Under the pieces are notes generated by a model. That model searched no databases and was not told the origin of the DNA. It was given only the letters and a program-made list of their open reading frames with translations. The translations under genes and the position numbers were made by a program. Of a stretch of 64,000 bases of DNA, positions 44,577 through 52,897 are shown in pieces. The DNA is taken from assembly GCA_002365175.1 (NCBI GenBank), contig DEZK01000007.1, positions 183,660 through 247,659 of the forward strand, given 5' to 3'. This DNA is from Raskinella chloraquaticus (SeqCode). GTDB lineage: Bacteria; Pseudomonadota; Alphaproteobacteria; Rhizobiales; UBA4765. The stretch's first letter is position 1. Each line of letters begins with the position of its first letter.

Positions 44577-45413
44577 TCAGTCGCGCAGCAATTCGTTGAT
44601 CGACGTTTTGGAGCGGGTTTTTTCGTCAACCCGCTTGACGATCACCGCACAATAAAGCGACGGACCCCAATTCTCGCCCGGGAGCGCCTTGCCGGGAAGC
44701 GAGCCTGAGACCACGACCGAATAGGGCGGCACGCGGCCGATGTGGATTTCACCTGTCGTGCGATCCACGATCTTGGTGGAGGCGGAAATGAATACGCCCA
44801 TCGACAGAACGGAACCCTCGCCGACGATGACGCCCTCCACCACTTCCGAGCGGGCGCCGATGAAACAATTATCCTCGATGATCGTCGGATTGGCCTGCAA
44901 TGGTTCGAGCACGCCGCCGATGCCAACGCCGCCCGACAGATGAACGTTCTTGCCGATCTGGGCGCAGGAGCCAACGGTTGCCCAGGTATCGACCATGGTG
45001 CCGCTGTCGACATAGGCGCCGACATTCACAAAACTTGGCATCAGCACGACGCTTGGCGCGATAAAAGCCGAGCGCCGCACCACCGCATTCGGGACGGCGC
45101 GGAAGCCGGCTGAAGAAAATTGCGCCGCGTCCATCGAAGCGAATTTAGACGGCACCTTGTCCCACCAGCCACCGCCGCCCGGCCCGCCCGACACCAGCGC
45201 ATTGGGCGTCAGGCGGAAGGAGAGGAGAACGGCTTTCTTCAGCCATTGATGCACGAGCCAATCGCCATTGATCTTTTCAGCAACCCGCGCCTTGCCGCTG
45301 TCGAGCGCCTCCAGAGCGTGCTCGACGGCCTCGCGCACCTCGCCGGTCGTTTGCTCGTTGACACTGGCACGATCGTCCCAGGCGGCATCGATGATACGGC
45401 TTAATTCACTCAT
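44577..45413 (-). CDS. dapD: 2,3,4,5-tetrahydropyridine-2,6-dicarboxylate N-succinyltransferase
   Basis: 278 residues from the ATG at 45413, which has a strong GGGAAGAGGGA ribosome site; longer starts have none. It succinylates tetrahydrodipicolinate in the lysine/diaminopimelate pathway. The N-terminal helical domain has LLSFRL and the C-terminal half is a left-handed beta-helix built of hexapeptide repeats (VMPSFVNVGAYVDSGTMVDT, then VHLSGGVGIGGVLEP). It ends the leftward run that begins at rpmH. Confidence 0.97.
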   Translation of the reverse strand: MSELSRIIDAAWDDRASVNEQTTGEVREAVEHALEALDSGKARVAEKINGDWLVHQWLKKAVLLSFRLTPNALVSGGPGGGGWWDKVPSKFASMDAAQFSSAGFRAVPNAVVRRSAFIAPSVVLMPSFVNVGAYVDSGTMVDTWATVGSCAQIGKNVHLSGGVGIGGVLEPLQANPTIIEDNCFIGARSEVVEGVIVGEGSVLSMGVFISASTKIVDRTTGEIHIGRVPPYSVVVSGSLPGKALPGENWGPSLYCAVIVKRVDEKTRSKTSINELLRD

Positions 45414-45460
45414 GGCGTTCCCTCTTCCCAGCCGCTCTTTGCCTGCTTGAGCATGAAGCG

Positions 45461-46183
45461 TCAATTACCTGCCGCACCAACAGGCTGATGGCGGTTCACC
45501 TGCTGTAGAAAACCTGCAAGATCGCTGGTGACATGATCGATATGGCGGCGCTCGGTATCGCCAACGATATTCCATTCGGCATGAACGGTTGGCGCGGCAA
45601 TGCCGGACGGGGTCACCAGGACGGTGCGCATGCCAAGCGCGTGCGGCACGGCGAGGTTATGCGCCAGGTCCTCGAACATGGCAGCGTGCACGGGATCGAT
45701 GCCGTGGCGCGCCAGAAAGCGCTCATAGGCGTGCGGTTTCGGCTTGGGCGTGAAGTCAGCGTCGGCGATGTCGAAAATATCATCGAAATGCGACAGAATC
45801 TCCAGACGCGAGGCAATCGTCTCGGCATGGCGGCGTGAGCCATTGGTGAGGATGAAGCGCCGTCCCGGCAGGCGCGACAAGGCAGCAGACAGAGCAGGCG
45901 CCGGCAGGATCGCTGAATGATCGATATCATGGACAAACGCCAGATAGGGCGCGGGGTCGATGCCATCGACCGTCATCAGCCCGTTCAGAGATGTCCCGTG
46001 CTGGCGATAATAATATTTCTGCAACTGACGGGCCGACATGCCATCGATGCCATGGAAATGCGCGATCCATGCGGTGATGCGCTGATCAACCTGCTGAAAC
46101 AGGTTGATCTCGGGCGGGTAGAGGGTGTTGTCGAGATCGAATATCCATTCACGGACATGGTCGAACACTGCAGGCTGAGCCAA
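45461..46183 (-). CDS. HAD-family pyrimidine 5'-nucleotidase-like hydrolase
   Basis: 240 residues from a TTG at 46183 with AGGCG upstream; a GTG at 46168 is the alternative, and longer forms would overlap argB deeply. The HAD motif I WIFDLDNTLYP is near the N-terminus, motif II (FILTNGSRRHAE) near 110 and the motif IV region (MFEDLAHNLAVPHALGM) near 180. This is the pyrimidine-5'-nucleotidase (SDT1-like) subfamily commonly found between argB and dapD in alphaproteobacteria. It dephosphorylates nucleoside or sugar monophosphates; the true substrate is unknown. Confidence 0.88.
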   Translation of the reverse strand: MAQPAVFDHVREWIFDLDNTLYPPEINLFQQVDQRITAWIAHFHGIDGMSARQLQKYYYRQHGTSLNGLMTVDGIDPAPYLAFVHDIDHSAILPAPALSAALSRLPGRRFILTNGSRRHAETIASRLEILSHFDDIFDIADADFTPKPKPHAYERFLARHGIDPVHAAMFEDLAHNLAVPHALGMRTVLVTPSGIAAPTVHAEWNIVGDTERRHIDHVTSDLAGFLQQVNRHQPVGAAGN

Positions 46184-46191
46184 GGATCGCC

Positions 46192-47082
46192 TCAGCGCTT
46201 GATCAAAGTACCCGAGCCGTGCTCGGTGAAGAGTTCCAGCAGGACGGCGTTGGCCACCTTGCCATCGAGGATGACAACCGCCTCGACGCCGCGCTCGATG
46301 GCATAGATGCAGGTCTCGATCTTGGGGATCATGCCGCCGGTGATGGTGCCATCCTTCATCAGCGCGCGGCACTCCTCAATCGACAATTCCTTGATGAGCT
46401 CCTTGTTCTTGTCGAGTACGCCTGGAACGTCGGTCAGAAGGAGAAGGCGCTTGGCCTTCATGGCGCCGGCGATCGCCCCGGCGAACGTGTCGGCGTTGAC
46501 ATTGTAGGTCTCGCCCTTGTGCGAGGTGCACACAGGGGCCAGCACCGGGATCAACTCGCGGCGGACGATGGTGTCGAGCACCGTGGTATCGACGCTTTCC
46601 GGCTCGCCAACGAAGCCGAGATCGACCACTTTTTCGATCTGCGAGCCGGGATCGACGACAGTGCGGGTTGCCTTCACCGCACGCACCATATTGCCATCCT
46701 TGCCGCACAGGCCGATTGCCTTGCCACCCGCATCGTTGATGTAGCCGACGATCTGCTTGTTGAGCGATCCGGCAAGCACCATCTCGACCACCTCGACGGT
46801 GGCGGCGTCGGTGATGCGATGACCGGCAGCAAACGAGCTCTTGATACCGAGCTTTTCCAGCATGGCGGAGATCTGCGGGCCGCCGCCGTGGACAACGATG
46901 GGGTTGATGCCCACCTGCTCCAGCATCACCATGTCGCGGGCAAAGGAGCGCGCCTTGGCCTCATCGCCCATGGCATGACCGCCATATTTCACGACGATGA
47001 TCTCATCATCGTAATGCTGCATGTGCGGGAGGGCTTGCGTGATGATCCGCGCCTGTGACTGCGGATCGATGAGGTCGTCCAT
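46192..47082 (-). CDS. argB: Acetylglutamate kinase
   Basis: 296 residues from the ATG at 47082 with GAGGAGAG ribosome site. It phosphorylates N-acetyl-L-glutamate in arginine synthesis. The amino-acid-kinase fold shows IIVVKYGGHAMGDE, the glycine loop VVHGGGPQIS and the C-terminal DGTITGGMIPKIETCIYAIE. The last two stretches are family signatures. It is followed 8 bp later by the HAD hydrolase gene in the same operon. Confidence 0.98.
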   Translation of the reverse strand: MDDLIDPQSQARIITQALPHMQHYDDEIIVVKYGGHAMGDEAKARSFARDMVMLEQVGINPIVVHGGGPQISAMLEKLGIKSSFAAGHRITDAATVEVVEMVLAGSLNKQIVGYINDAGGKAIGLCGKDGNMVRAVKATRTVVDPGSQIEKVVDLGFVGEPESVDTTVLDTIVRRELIPVLAPVCTSHKGETYNVNADTFAGAIAGAMKAKRLLLLTDVPGVLDKNKELIKELSIEECRALMKDGTITGGMIPKIETCIYAIERGVEAVVILDGKVANAVLLELFTEHGSGTLIKR

Positions 47083-47172
47083 GGCGCTCTCCTCAATGTG
47101 GCTGGCGAAGCGAATAGCCGTTTCAGCAGCAACGATCAACGCGCCATTGCCCGCCTTCCCTATCAGGCTCGT

Positions 47173-47844
47173 TCACAGCCCCGGCATGGTGGCGATGGCG
47201 GCACGCAATTCCGCCAAACCCCAGCCTTTTTCCGATGATGTCGACAGAAACAAGGGATGAGCGGCCGGCCGTTTGGCAAGTGCGAGCCGTGTCGCCTCGA
47301 GGCGGGGAGCGATCTCGGTCGGCTTCAGCTTGTCGAGCTTGGTCAGCACCACCTGATAGCCAACCGCCGTCTTGTCCAGCAAATCCATCACCTCGACGTC
47401 GACCTTGCCGGGACCGTGGCGGGCATCAATCAGCAGCAACAGGCGGGCGAGATTGGGGCGCCCGCGCAGGTAGGAGATGACGAGATCGGTCCAGGCGGCG
47501 ACCTTTTCGCGAGGCGCTGCGGCATAGCCATAACCCGGCATGTCGACGAGATGGATGCGCTCGCCAAGCGTGAAGAAGTTGATTTCCTGGGTGCGCCCCG
47601 GCGTGTTCGACGTTTTGGCAAGCGTCCGGCGCCCGGTCATGGCGTTGACAAGCGAGGATTTGCCGACATTCGAGCGCCCGGCAAGCGCCACCTCGACGCG
47701 GCTGTCGATCGGCGGCAGACCTTCAAGCGCCACCACGCCTTTGACGAAACCGCTTGGTCCGGCAAACAGCAAACGGCCAGCCTCGAGCGCTGCCGCGTCG
47801 AAAGGCGGTTCGGCATAAAGCTCCGGCGGGTCAGATGCCGCCAT
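47173..47844 (-). CDS. yihA: Ribosome biogenesis GTPase EngB/YihA
   Basis: 223 residues. GTPase motifs are G1 GRSNVGKSSLVNAM, G3 VDMPGYGYA and G4 TKLDKLKP. The start is MAASDPPELYAEPPFD. EngB is an essential TRAFAC GTPase for 50S subunit assembly. It lies 23 bp after yidC and 90 bp before argB on the same strand, a familiar arrangement in alphaproteobacteria. Confidence 0.96.
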   Translation of the reverse strand: MAASDPPELYAEPPFDAAALEAGRLLFAGPSGFVKGVVALEGLPPIDSRVEVALAGRSNVGKSSLVNAMTGRRTLAKTSNTPGRTQEINFFTLGERIHLVDMPGYGYAAAPREKVAAWTDLVISYLRGRPNLARLLLLIDARHGPGKVDVEVMDLLDKTAVGYQVVLTKLDKLKPTEIAPRLEATRLALAKRPAAHPLFLSTSSEKGWGLAELRAAIATMPGL

Positions 47845-47867
47845 TGTTCAAGGTACGGCCCGTGACA

Positions 47868-49688
47868 TCACGATTTCTTTTCCGCACTCTTGCCGAACAT
47901 CGAGGCAATATTGTCCCACAGCTCCACCTTCACGCCCTGCTTGCGCATCATCATGTATTGCTGCGTCACCGACAGAAGATTATTCCACGCCCAATAGATA
48001 ACGAGACCGGCGGGGAAGGAGGCCAGCATGAACGTGAAAATAACAGGCATCCAGGTGAACATGGTTTTCTGAACCGGATCGGGCGGATCAGGGTTCATCT
48101 TCATCTGGATGAACATGGTGACGCCCATGATGATCGGCCAGGCACCCATCTGCAGGAATTCCGGCATCTGCACGGGGATGAGCCCAAAAAGCGTGAAGAG
48201 ATTGGTCGGGTCAGGCGCCGAGAGATCCTTGATCCAGCCAATGAATGGCGCATGGCGCATCTCGATGGAGACGAAGATCACCTTGTAGAGCGCGAAAAAA
48301 ACCGGAATCTGGATGAGCACCGGCAGGCAGCCCGACAAAGGATTGATCTTCTCGCGCTTGTAAAGCTCCATCATCTCCTGCTGCTGCTTCATTTTATCGT
48401 CGGGATAGCGTTCACGCAGCGCGACCATTTCGGGTTGAACTTTCTTCATCCGCGACATGGATTCATATGATTTGTTGGCAAGCGGATAAAAGACCGCCTT
48501 GATCAACACTGTCACCAGGATGATTGACCAACCAAAATTACCAAAAACGTGGAAAAAATAATCGATAATCCAGAAGAGAGGCTTGGTAAGAAAGTAGAAC
48601 CAGCCCCAGTCGATGAGCAGGTCGAAACGGTCGATACCGAGGGTGGTGCGATAATTATCAACGACCGTTACTTCCTTGGCGCCGGCAAAGACACGGTGCG
48701 AGAACGTGATCGTGGAGGCGGGCGCAAGCGTGCGCGCGCTGCCTAAAACATCTGCCTGATAGATTTCGCCCGCGCCAGCACCCGAGGCGTTGAAACGTCC
48801 CTGAACGGCTTCCGCCTGTTCGGGGATGATTGTCGCGGCCCAGTATTTATCCGTGATGCCAACCCAGCCGCCAGTCGCCTTTTCCGTATATTGGGAGGCC
48901 TTCTTGATGTCAGCGTAGGTGTATTCCTTCAGGCCTGCCTGACCGAGAACGCCGATCAACCCTTCATGCAGGATGTAGAAACCGGCAACCTTCGGCGTGC
49001 CATGGCGGGAGACAAGGCCGTAGGGGTAAAGCGTCAGAGTGTCGCTGCCGGTGTTGCGGACCTCTTCGTTGATGGTGAACATATAGGCATCATCAACCGC
49101 GTAGGTGCGACGAAACTGCTGACCCTTGCCGTTATCGTAGACGAGTGTCACCGGCGTTGACGGGCTGAGGGCGCCACTGCCCTCCTGGCGCCACAGCGTG
49201 TCCGCGCCCGGCATGCCCGACCCTGCGGCCCCCACAACCCCTGTTTCGGCATAAAACGCAGCGGCCGTGCCGGAAGGCGAGAAAAGCGTGATCAGCGGGC
49301 TGCCGGGGTCAACCGTCTCGCGGTATCCGGTCAGCTTCAGATCATCAATGCGACCACCCTTGAGGGAGAGCGAGCCCTGCAGGCGAGCGGTGTTGATGGC
49401 AACCCGTGGCCCTGCCGCCAGCGCGGCCTCTCGCGTCAAAACGCCTGTCGGAGATGGATTGACAGGTGCTGGTGCGGCGCCAGGCGATGTGGGGACAGGT
49501 GGTGCGCCAGGCGCGGCGGTATTGGTTTGAGGCGCAGTGGTGCCTCGCGGTGCGGCTACCTGTTCGGCCGCCTGTTTCAGGCGCTCCTGCTCGACGCGGG
49601 GATTGACCACCAGAAACTGCCAGCCAAGAAGGACCAGCAGCGACAGGGCAAACGCCAGGATCATATTGCGTGTGTTATCGTCTTTCAT
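47868..49688 (-). CDS. yidC: Membrane protein insertase YidC
   Basis: 606 residues. The N-terminal membrane helix (MILAFALSLLVLLGWQFLVV) is followed by a Pro/Ala/Thr-rich linker and a large periplasmic beta domain (about 85-360). The C-terminal insertase core has about five helices (FGWSIILVTVLIKAVFYPLA with its conserved Arg downstream, GCLPVLIQIPVFFALYKVIF). YidC inserts membrane proteins alone or with SecYEG. It overlaps the rnpA stop by four bases (ATGA), so it is translationally coupled. No yidD gene is present between the two. Confidence 0.98.
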   Translation of the reverse strand: MKDDNTRNMILAFALSLLVLLGWQFLVVNPRVEQERLKQAAEQVAAPRGTTAPQTNTAAPGAPPVPTSPGAAPAPVNPSPTGVLTREAALAAGPRVAINTARLQGSLSLKGGRIDDLKLTGYRETVDPGSPLITLFSPSGTAAAFYAETGVVGAAGSGMPGADTLWRQEGSGALSPSTPVTLVYDNGKGQQFRRTYAVDDAYMFTINEEVRNTGSDTLTLYPYGLVSRHGTPKVAGFYILHEGLIGVLGQAGLKEYTYADIKKASQYTEKATGGWVGITDKYWAATIIPEQAEAVQGRFNASGAGAGEIYQADVLGSARTLAPASTITFSHRVFAGAKEVTVVDNYRTTLGIDRFDLLIDWGWFYFLTKPLFWIIDYFFHVFGNFGWSIILVTVLIKAVFYPLANKSYESMSRMKKVQPEMVALRERYPDDKMKQQQEMMELYKREKINPLSGCLPVLIQIPVFFALYKVIFVSIEMRHAPFIGWIKDLSAPDPTNLFTLFGLIPVQMPEFLQMGAWPIIMGVTMFIQMKMNPDPPDPVQKTMFTWMPVIFTFMLASFPAGLVIYWAWNNLLSVTQQYMMMRKQGVKVELWDNIASMFGKSAEKKS

Positions 49689-50125
49689 AATCGATCGCTT
49701 CCATGACCGGTCGCATTGCTCTGAGGCGCGGTGACGCCCTGTGTTGCAGCTCTCTCACCGTGCCCTCGCGCCTCGGCAGAGGCATGGGCGCGCTGAAGGG
49801 ATTTGCTGAAGTCTCGCATCAACTGGCGAAAATCAAGTGACAATGCATCGCGCCGGCCAATGAGGACGTAGTCAAAGCCCGGCCGGGCATCCATATCTGC
49901 GGCAAGACGGACAATTTCGCGCAGGCGCCGACGGATACGATTGCGCTCAACGGCGTTACCGGTTTTCCTGGTGACGGTGAACCCAAATCGCGCCGGCCCT
50001 TCTCCCCGCGCCAAAGCTTCGCCACGCGCCTTGGCCTGAACGCTGAAACCACGCGATGACGCCCGCGCGCCGGTCGCGGCGGCAAGAAATTCCCGGCGTT
50101 TCGTCAGACGTTCGATGGAAATCAC
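49685..50125 (-). CDS. rnpA: Ribonuclease P protein component
   Basis: About 146 residues from a GTG at 50125 (VISIERLTKRREFLAAATGA); a longer frame to 50206 would overlap rpmH deeply and is unlikely. The RNA-binding signature RNRIRRRLREIVRL is near residue 75. The central FGFTVTRKTGNAVERNR block is also conserved. It is the protein partner of the RNase P RNA in 5' tRNA processing. rpmH lies just upstream and yidC overlaps downstream. Confidence 0.93.
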   Translation of the reverse strand: MISIERLTKRREFLAAATGARASSRGFSVQAKARGEALARGEGPARFGFTVTRKTGNAVERNRIRRRLREIVRLAADMDARPGFDYVLIGRRDALSLDFRQLMRDFSKSLQRAHASAEARGHGERAATQGVTAPQSNATGHGSDRL

Positions 50126-50144
50126 GTCCGACGCGTTCCGTCCC

Positions 50145-50279
50145 TCAAGCCGACAAGCGCTTGCGACCACGAGCCCGACGCGCTGCAATGACCTTGCGCC
50201 CCCCATTGGTGGCCATGCGCGAACGAAAACCGTGACGACGCTTGCGCACGATCTTGGAGGGTTGATAAGTGCGCTTCAT
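50145..50279 (-). CDS. rpmH: 50S ribosomal protein L34
   Basis: 44 residues: MKRTYQPSKIVRKRRHGFRS, then ATNGGRKVIAARRARGRKRL-SA. This is a textbook L34. Start ATG at 50279 rather than a longer frame. It is the first gene of the leftward rpmH-rnpA-yidC-engB-argB-HAD-dapD run, so its promoter must lie in the next 300 bp to the right. Confidence 0.98.
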   Translation of the reverse strand: MKRTYQPSKIVRKRRHGFRSRMATNGGRKVIAARRARGRKRLSA

Positions 50280-50597
50280 TCTCTGTTCCGCGCCCGGCGC
50301 GGCCTCTTTCTCGACGGGCGAGCGACTGCGCCACGAACGCAATCACATCGCCAAACCAACATCATATCTCGCGGCTCGCATATCTCGCATCTTGGCGACC
50401 GCACGGCAGGGCATAAAAAAACCCCGCGCGCAGCAGCAAGCGGAGGCGTGCTTTACTGGCGCGGCTTATACGCAAACGAGCGGCAGGCGTCAATCACGCA
50501 AGCTTGCGACCCTCGCCAGCATAAAGATATTGCCCGCTGGTCATCCTCATGCCCTAAGCTGGCGGGATTGCGATGACATGCGGCGAGGGAATTGGCG
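50280..50597. other. Intergenic region between rpmH and the TVP38 gene
   Basis: This 318-bp stretch holds no supported coding sequence. It should contain the leftward rpmH promoter and, at its right end, the start region of the TVP38 gene (GAGGGA ribosome site). A terminator-like hairpin at 50415-50464 reads leftward and is listed separately. Confidence 0.5.
50415..50464 (-). terminator. Rho-independent terminator-like hairpin upstream of rpmH
   Basis: On the minus strand CCGCGC ... GCGCGG closes a loop of about 29 bases (with inner AGCA/TGCT pairing) and is followed by GG and seven Ts. It ends a leftward transcript before rpmH, though no leftward gene lies upstream. It could be an attenuator in the rpmH leader or the end of a small RNA starting near 50530. 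Confidence 0.45.
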
Positions 50598-51440
50598 ATG
50601 GATAACGAAGCCCCAGGAGCGCTTGCGGCCGGGCCTGACAGGCGGGGGGACGCGGCGGTGACGGATTTGAGCGGGAAACGTAAATCCTTCGCGCCCTGGA
50701 TCATCGCACTTGTCTTTGTTGGCGTCACAATCGCTATTTTTGCGAGCGGCGTTCATCGTTACCTGTCTTTTTCGACGCTAGTGACCTACCAGGATTCGCT
50801 TCATGACATGGTTGCGCGCAATCCTGCCGTGGCGCCGCTGCTGTTCGTGCTGGCTTATGCGCTGGCGGTTGCCTTTTCCATTCCTGGCGCCGTTGTTCTG
50901 ACGGTGACCAGCGGGTTTCTTTTTGGCGGCATCCTCGGCACCATGCTGACACTCACCGGTGCCACGATCGGTGTCGCCGGCATTTATGCCATCGCTGGTA
51001 GCGCCCTTGGGCCTGCTGTCAAACGCCTCGTCGAAGGCCGGCTCGCCAGTATCAATGAAGGGTTTCGCGAAGGGGTCTGGAGCTATCTGTTCTTCCTGCG
51101 CCTCGTGCCGCTCTTTCCCTTCTGGGTCGTCAATCTGGCAACGGCTTGCCTGCAGGTGCCGCTTGTTCCGCTGCTGGTCACCACCTTTCTCGGCACCCTG
51201 CCGGCAACACTCGCCTTTTCCTTCGCGGGCGCAAGCTTTGCCGAAATCGTTCGCAGTCAGGGCGAGGCGCTGCGCACCTGTCAGGCAAGCGGTGCGACAA
51301 CATGCGGCGTGACTTTCGACGCATCGCATGTGATTTCGCCGCAAATTCTGGCAACATTCGTTGCGTTAGGGGTCATGGCGCTGGTACCTGTAGCAATGAA
51401 AACGTGGCGCCGCCGCAGCAAAAGTGTCGGCAAATTCTGA
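50598..51440 (+). CDS. TVP38/TMEM64 (DedA/SNARE-associated) family membrane protein
   Basis: 280 residues from the ATG at 50598 (GAGGGA upstream; a TTG six bases earlier is in frame). About five to six membrane helices. The central VTSGFLFGGILGTMLTLTGA and FFLRLVPLFPFWVVNLATA carry the VTT-domain pattern, with the conserved Arg and Pro residues seen in DedA-like transporters. Members move lipids or keep membrane potential; the exact role is not known. The gene is followed 23 bp later by a MerA/Lpd-like flavoenzyme. This pairing is common in proteobacteria. Confidence 0.9.
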   Translation: MDNEAPGALAAGPDRRGDAAVTDLSGKRKSFAPWIIALVFVGVTIAIFASGVHRYLSFSTLVTYQDSLHDMVARNPAVAPLLFVLAYALAVAFSIPGAVVLTVTSGFLFGGILGTMLTLTGATIGVAGIYAIAGSALGPAVKRLVEGRLASINEGFREGVWSYLFFLRLVPLFPFWVVNLATACLQVPLVPLLVTTFLGTLPATLAFSFAGASFAEIVRSQGEALRTCQASGATTCGVTFDASHVISPQILATFVALGVMALVPVAMKTWRRRSKSVGKF

Positions 51441-51463
51441 GCGTGCACGGCTAGGAGCATTGG

Positions 51464-52891
51464 TTGACCATCATCGCCTGCGATCTTTGTGTCATCGGTG
51501 CCGGTTCCGGCGGATTGTCGGTGGCCGCCGCCGCCGCCGCCTTTGGCGTCAACGTGGTCCTGATCGAGCGCGGCAAGATGGGCGGCGATTGCCTGAATAC
51601 CGGCTGCGTCCCGTCTAAGGCCCTGATCGCGGCCGCTCACCAGGTTCATGCCGCGCGCCATGCCAAGGTCTTTGGCATTGATGCCGACCAGATCACTGTC
51701 GATTACGCACGCGTTCACGATCATATCCACGATGTCATCGCCACCATCGCGCCGGTTGATTCGCAGGAACGGTTCGAGAGCCTGGGGGTCACGGTACTGC
51801 GTGGCGAGGGACGCTTCGTTTCGCCATCGACCGTCCAGGTTGGCGACAGCACGGTCCGCGCGCGCCGCTTCGTGATTGCCACCGGTTCGCATGCGGCTGT
51901 GCCACCGATTCCCGGTCTGAAAGACGTGCCTTATCTGACCAATGAATCGGTATTTGATCTCAAGGCGCTCCCCGCCCGCCTCCTTGTCCTTGGCGGCGGG
52001 CCGATTGGCTGCGAGCTTGCCCAATCATTCCAGCGGCTGGGAAGTGCGGTCACGGTCATTGAAATGGCACGGCCGCTGGCCAAGGATGATCCTGAGGCTG
52101 CTGCCATCGTCATCGAGGCGATGCGCCGGGACGGCGTTGAATTCATGCTTGGCCGCAAGGCTGGCGCGGTCACACGAGACGGCGACATGATCACCCTCAG
52201 TCTGGAGGGCGAGGATGGCAGCGTGTCACAGGTGTCGGGGACGCATCTGCTGGTGGCGACCGGGCGCCGGCCGATCCTTCACGGGCTCAATCTCGAGGCT
52301 GGAAACATTGCCTCGACACCGCGCGGCATTACCGTTGACAGCGGGCTGCGCAGTGTGACCAACCGGCGCGTCTATGCGGTGGGCGACGTGGCGGGCGGCG
52401 CGCAATTCACGCATGCGGCCAATTATCATGCCGGGCTGGTGATCCGAAACGCCTTGTTCCGCCTGCCTGTCAAGGTCGAGGCGACCGCCATTCCCTGGGC
52501 GACCTATACCGAACCGGAGCTGGCGCAAGCCGGGCTGACGGAGGACGCCGCGCGCCGCATGCATGGCGATATTCGCGTCATGAACGCCCCCTTCCACCAC
52601 AATGACCGGGCGATCGCCGAGCGTGACACGGATGGCTTCATCAAGGCCATCACCACGAAAACGGGACGCGTTCTGGGCGCCACCATTGTGGGACGCGGTG
52701 CGGGCGATATTGCGGGGCAGTGGCAAATGGCCGTCAACCAGAAGATGAACATTCGCGCCTTTGCCGGCACCGTCTATCCCTATCCGACGCGCGCAGAAAT
52801 ATCCCGACGCGCGGCGATCGCCTATTTTGCGCCGAGCCTGGCGTCACCTTGGCTGCGCCGCCTGATAGCGCTCCTGCGTCATCTCGGATAG
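51464..52891 (+). CDS. Class I pyridine-nucleotide-disulfide oxidoreductase (MerA/Lpd-like)
   Basis: 475 residues from a TTG at 51464 with AGGAG upstream. FAD-binding GAGSGGLSVAAAAAAFG and the redox-active Cys pair in GGDCLNTGCVPSKALI are intact. NAD(P)-binding VLGGGPIGCELAQSFQRLGS and the second FAD motif VYAVGDVAGGAQFTHAA follow. At the C-terminus the catalytic His of lipoamide dehydrogenase (H-P-T) is replaced by Tyr (VYPYPTRAE), as in mercuric reductase. There is no heavy-metal-binding N-domain or C-terminal Cys pair of MerA, so mercury reduction is not supported. It is probably a disulfide or thiol reductase of unknown substrate, paired with the TVP38 protein. Confidence 0.9.
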   Translation: MTIIACDLCVIGAGSGGLSVAAAAAAFGVNVVLIERGKMGGDCLNTGCVPSKALIAAAHQVHAARHAKVFGIDADQITVDYARVHDHIHDVIATIAPVDSQERFESLGVTVLRGEGRFVSPSTVQVGDSTVRARRFVIATGSHAAVPPIPGLKDVPYLTNESVFDLKALPARLLVLGGGPIGCELAQSFQRLGSAVTVIEMARPLAKDDPEAAAIVIEAMRRDGVEFMLGRKAGAVTRDGDMITLSLEGEDGSVSQVSGTHLLVATGRRPILHGLNLEAGNIASTPRGITVDSGLRSVTNRRVYAVGDVAGGAQFTHAANYHAGLVIRNALFRLPVKVEATAIPWATYTEPELAQAGLTEDAARRMHGDIRVMNAPFHHNDRAIAERDTDGFIKAITTKTGRVLGATIVGRGAGDIAGQWQMAVNQKMNIRAFAGTVYPYPTRAEISRRAAIAYFAPSLASPWLRRLIALLRHLG

Positions 52892-52897
52892 GCCAAC

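Noticed and set aside
51464..52891. Mercuric reductase (merA)
   Set aside because: Despite MerA-like Tyr at the C-terminus, the HMA domain, the C-terminal Cys pair and other mer genes are all absent.
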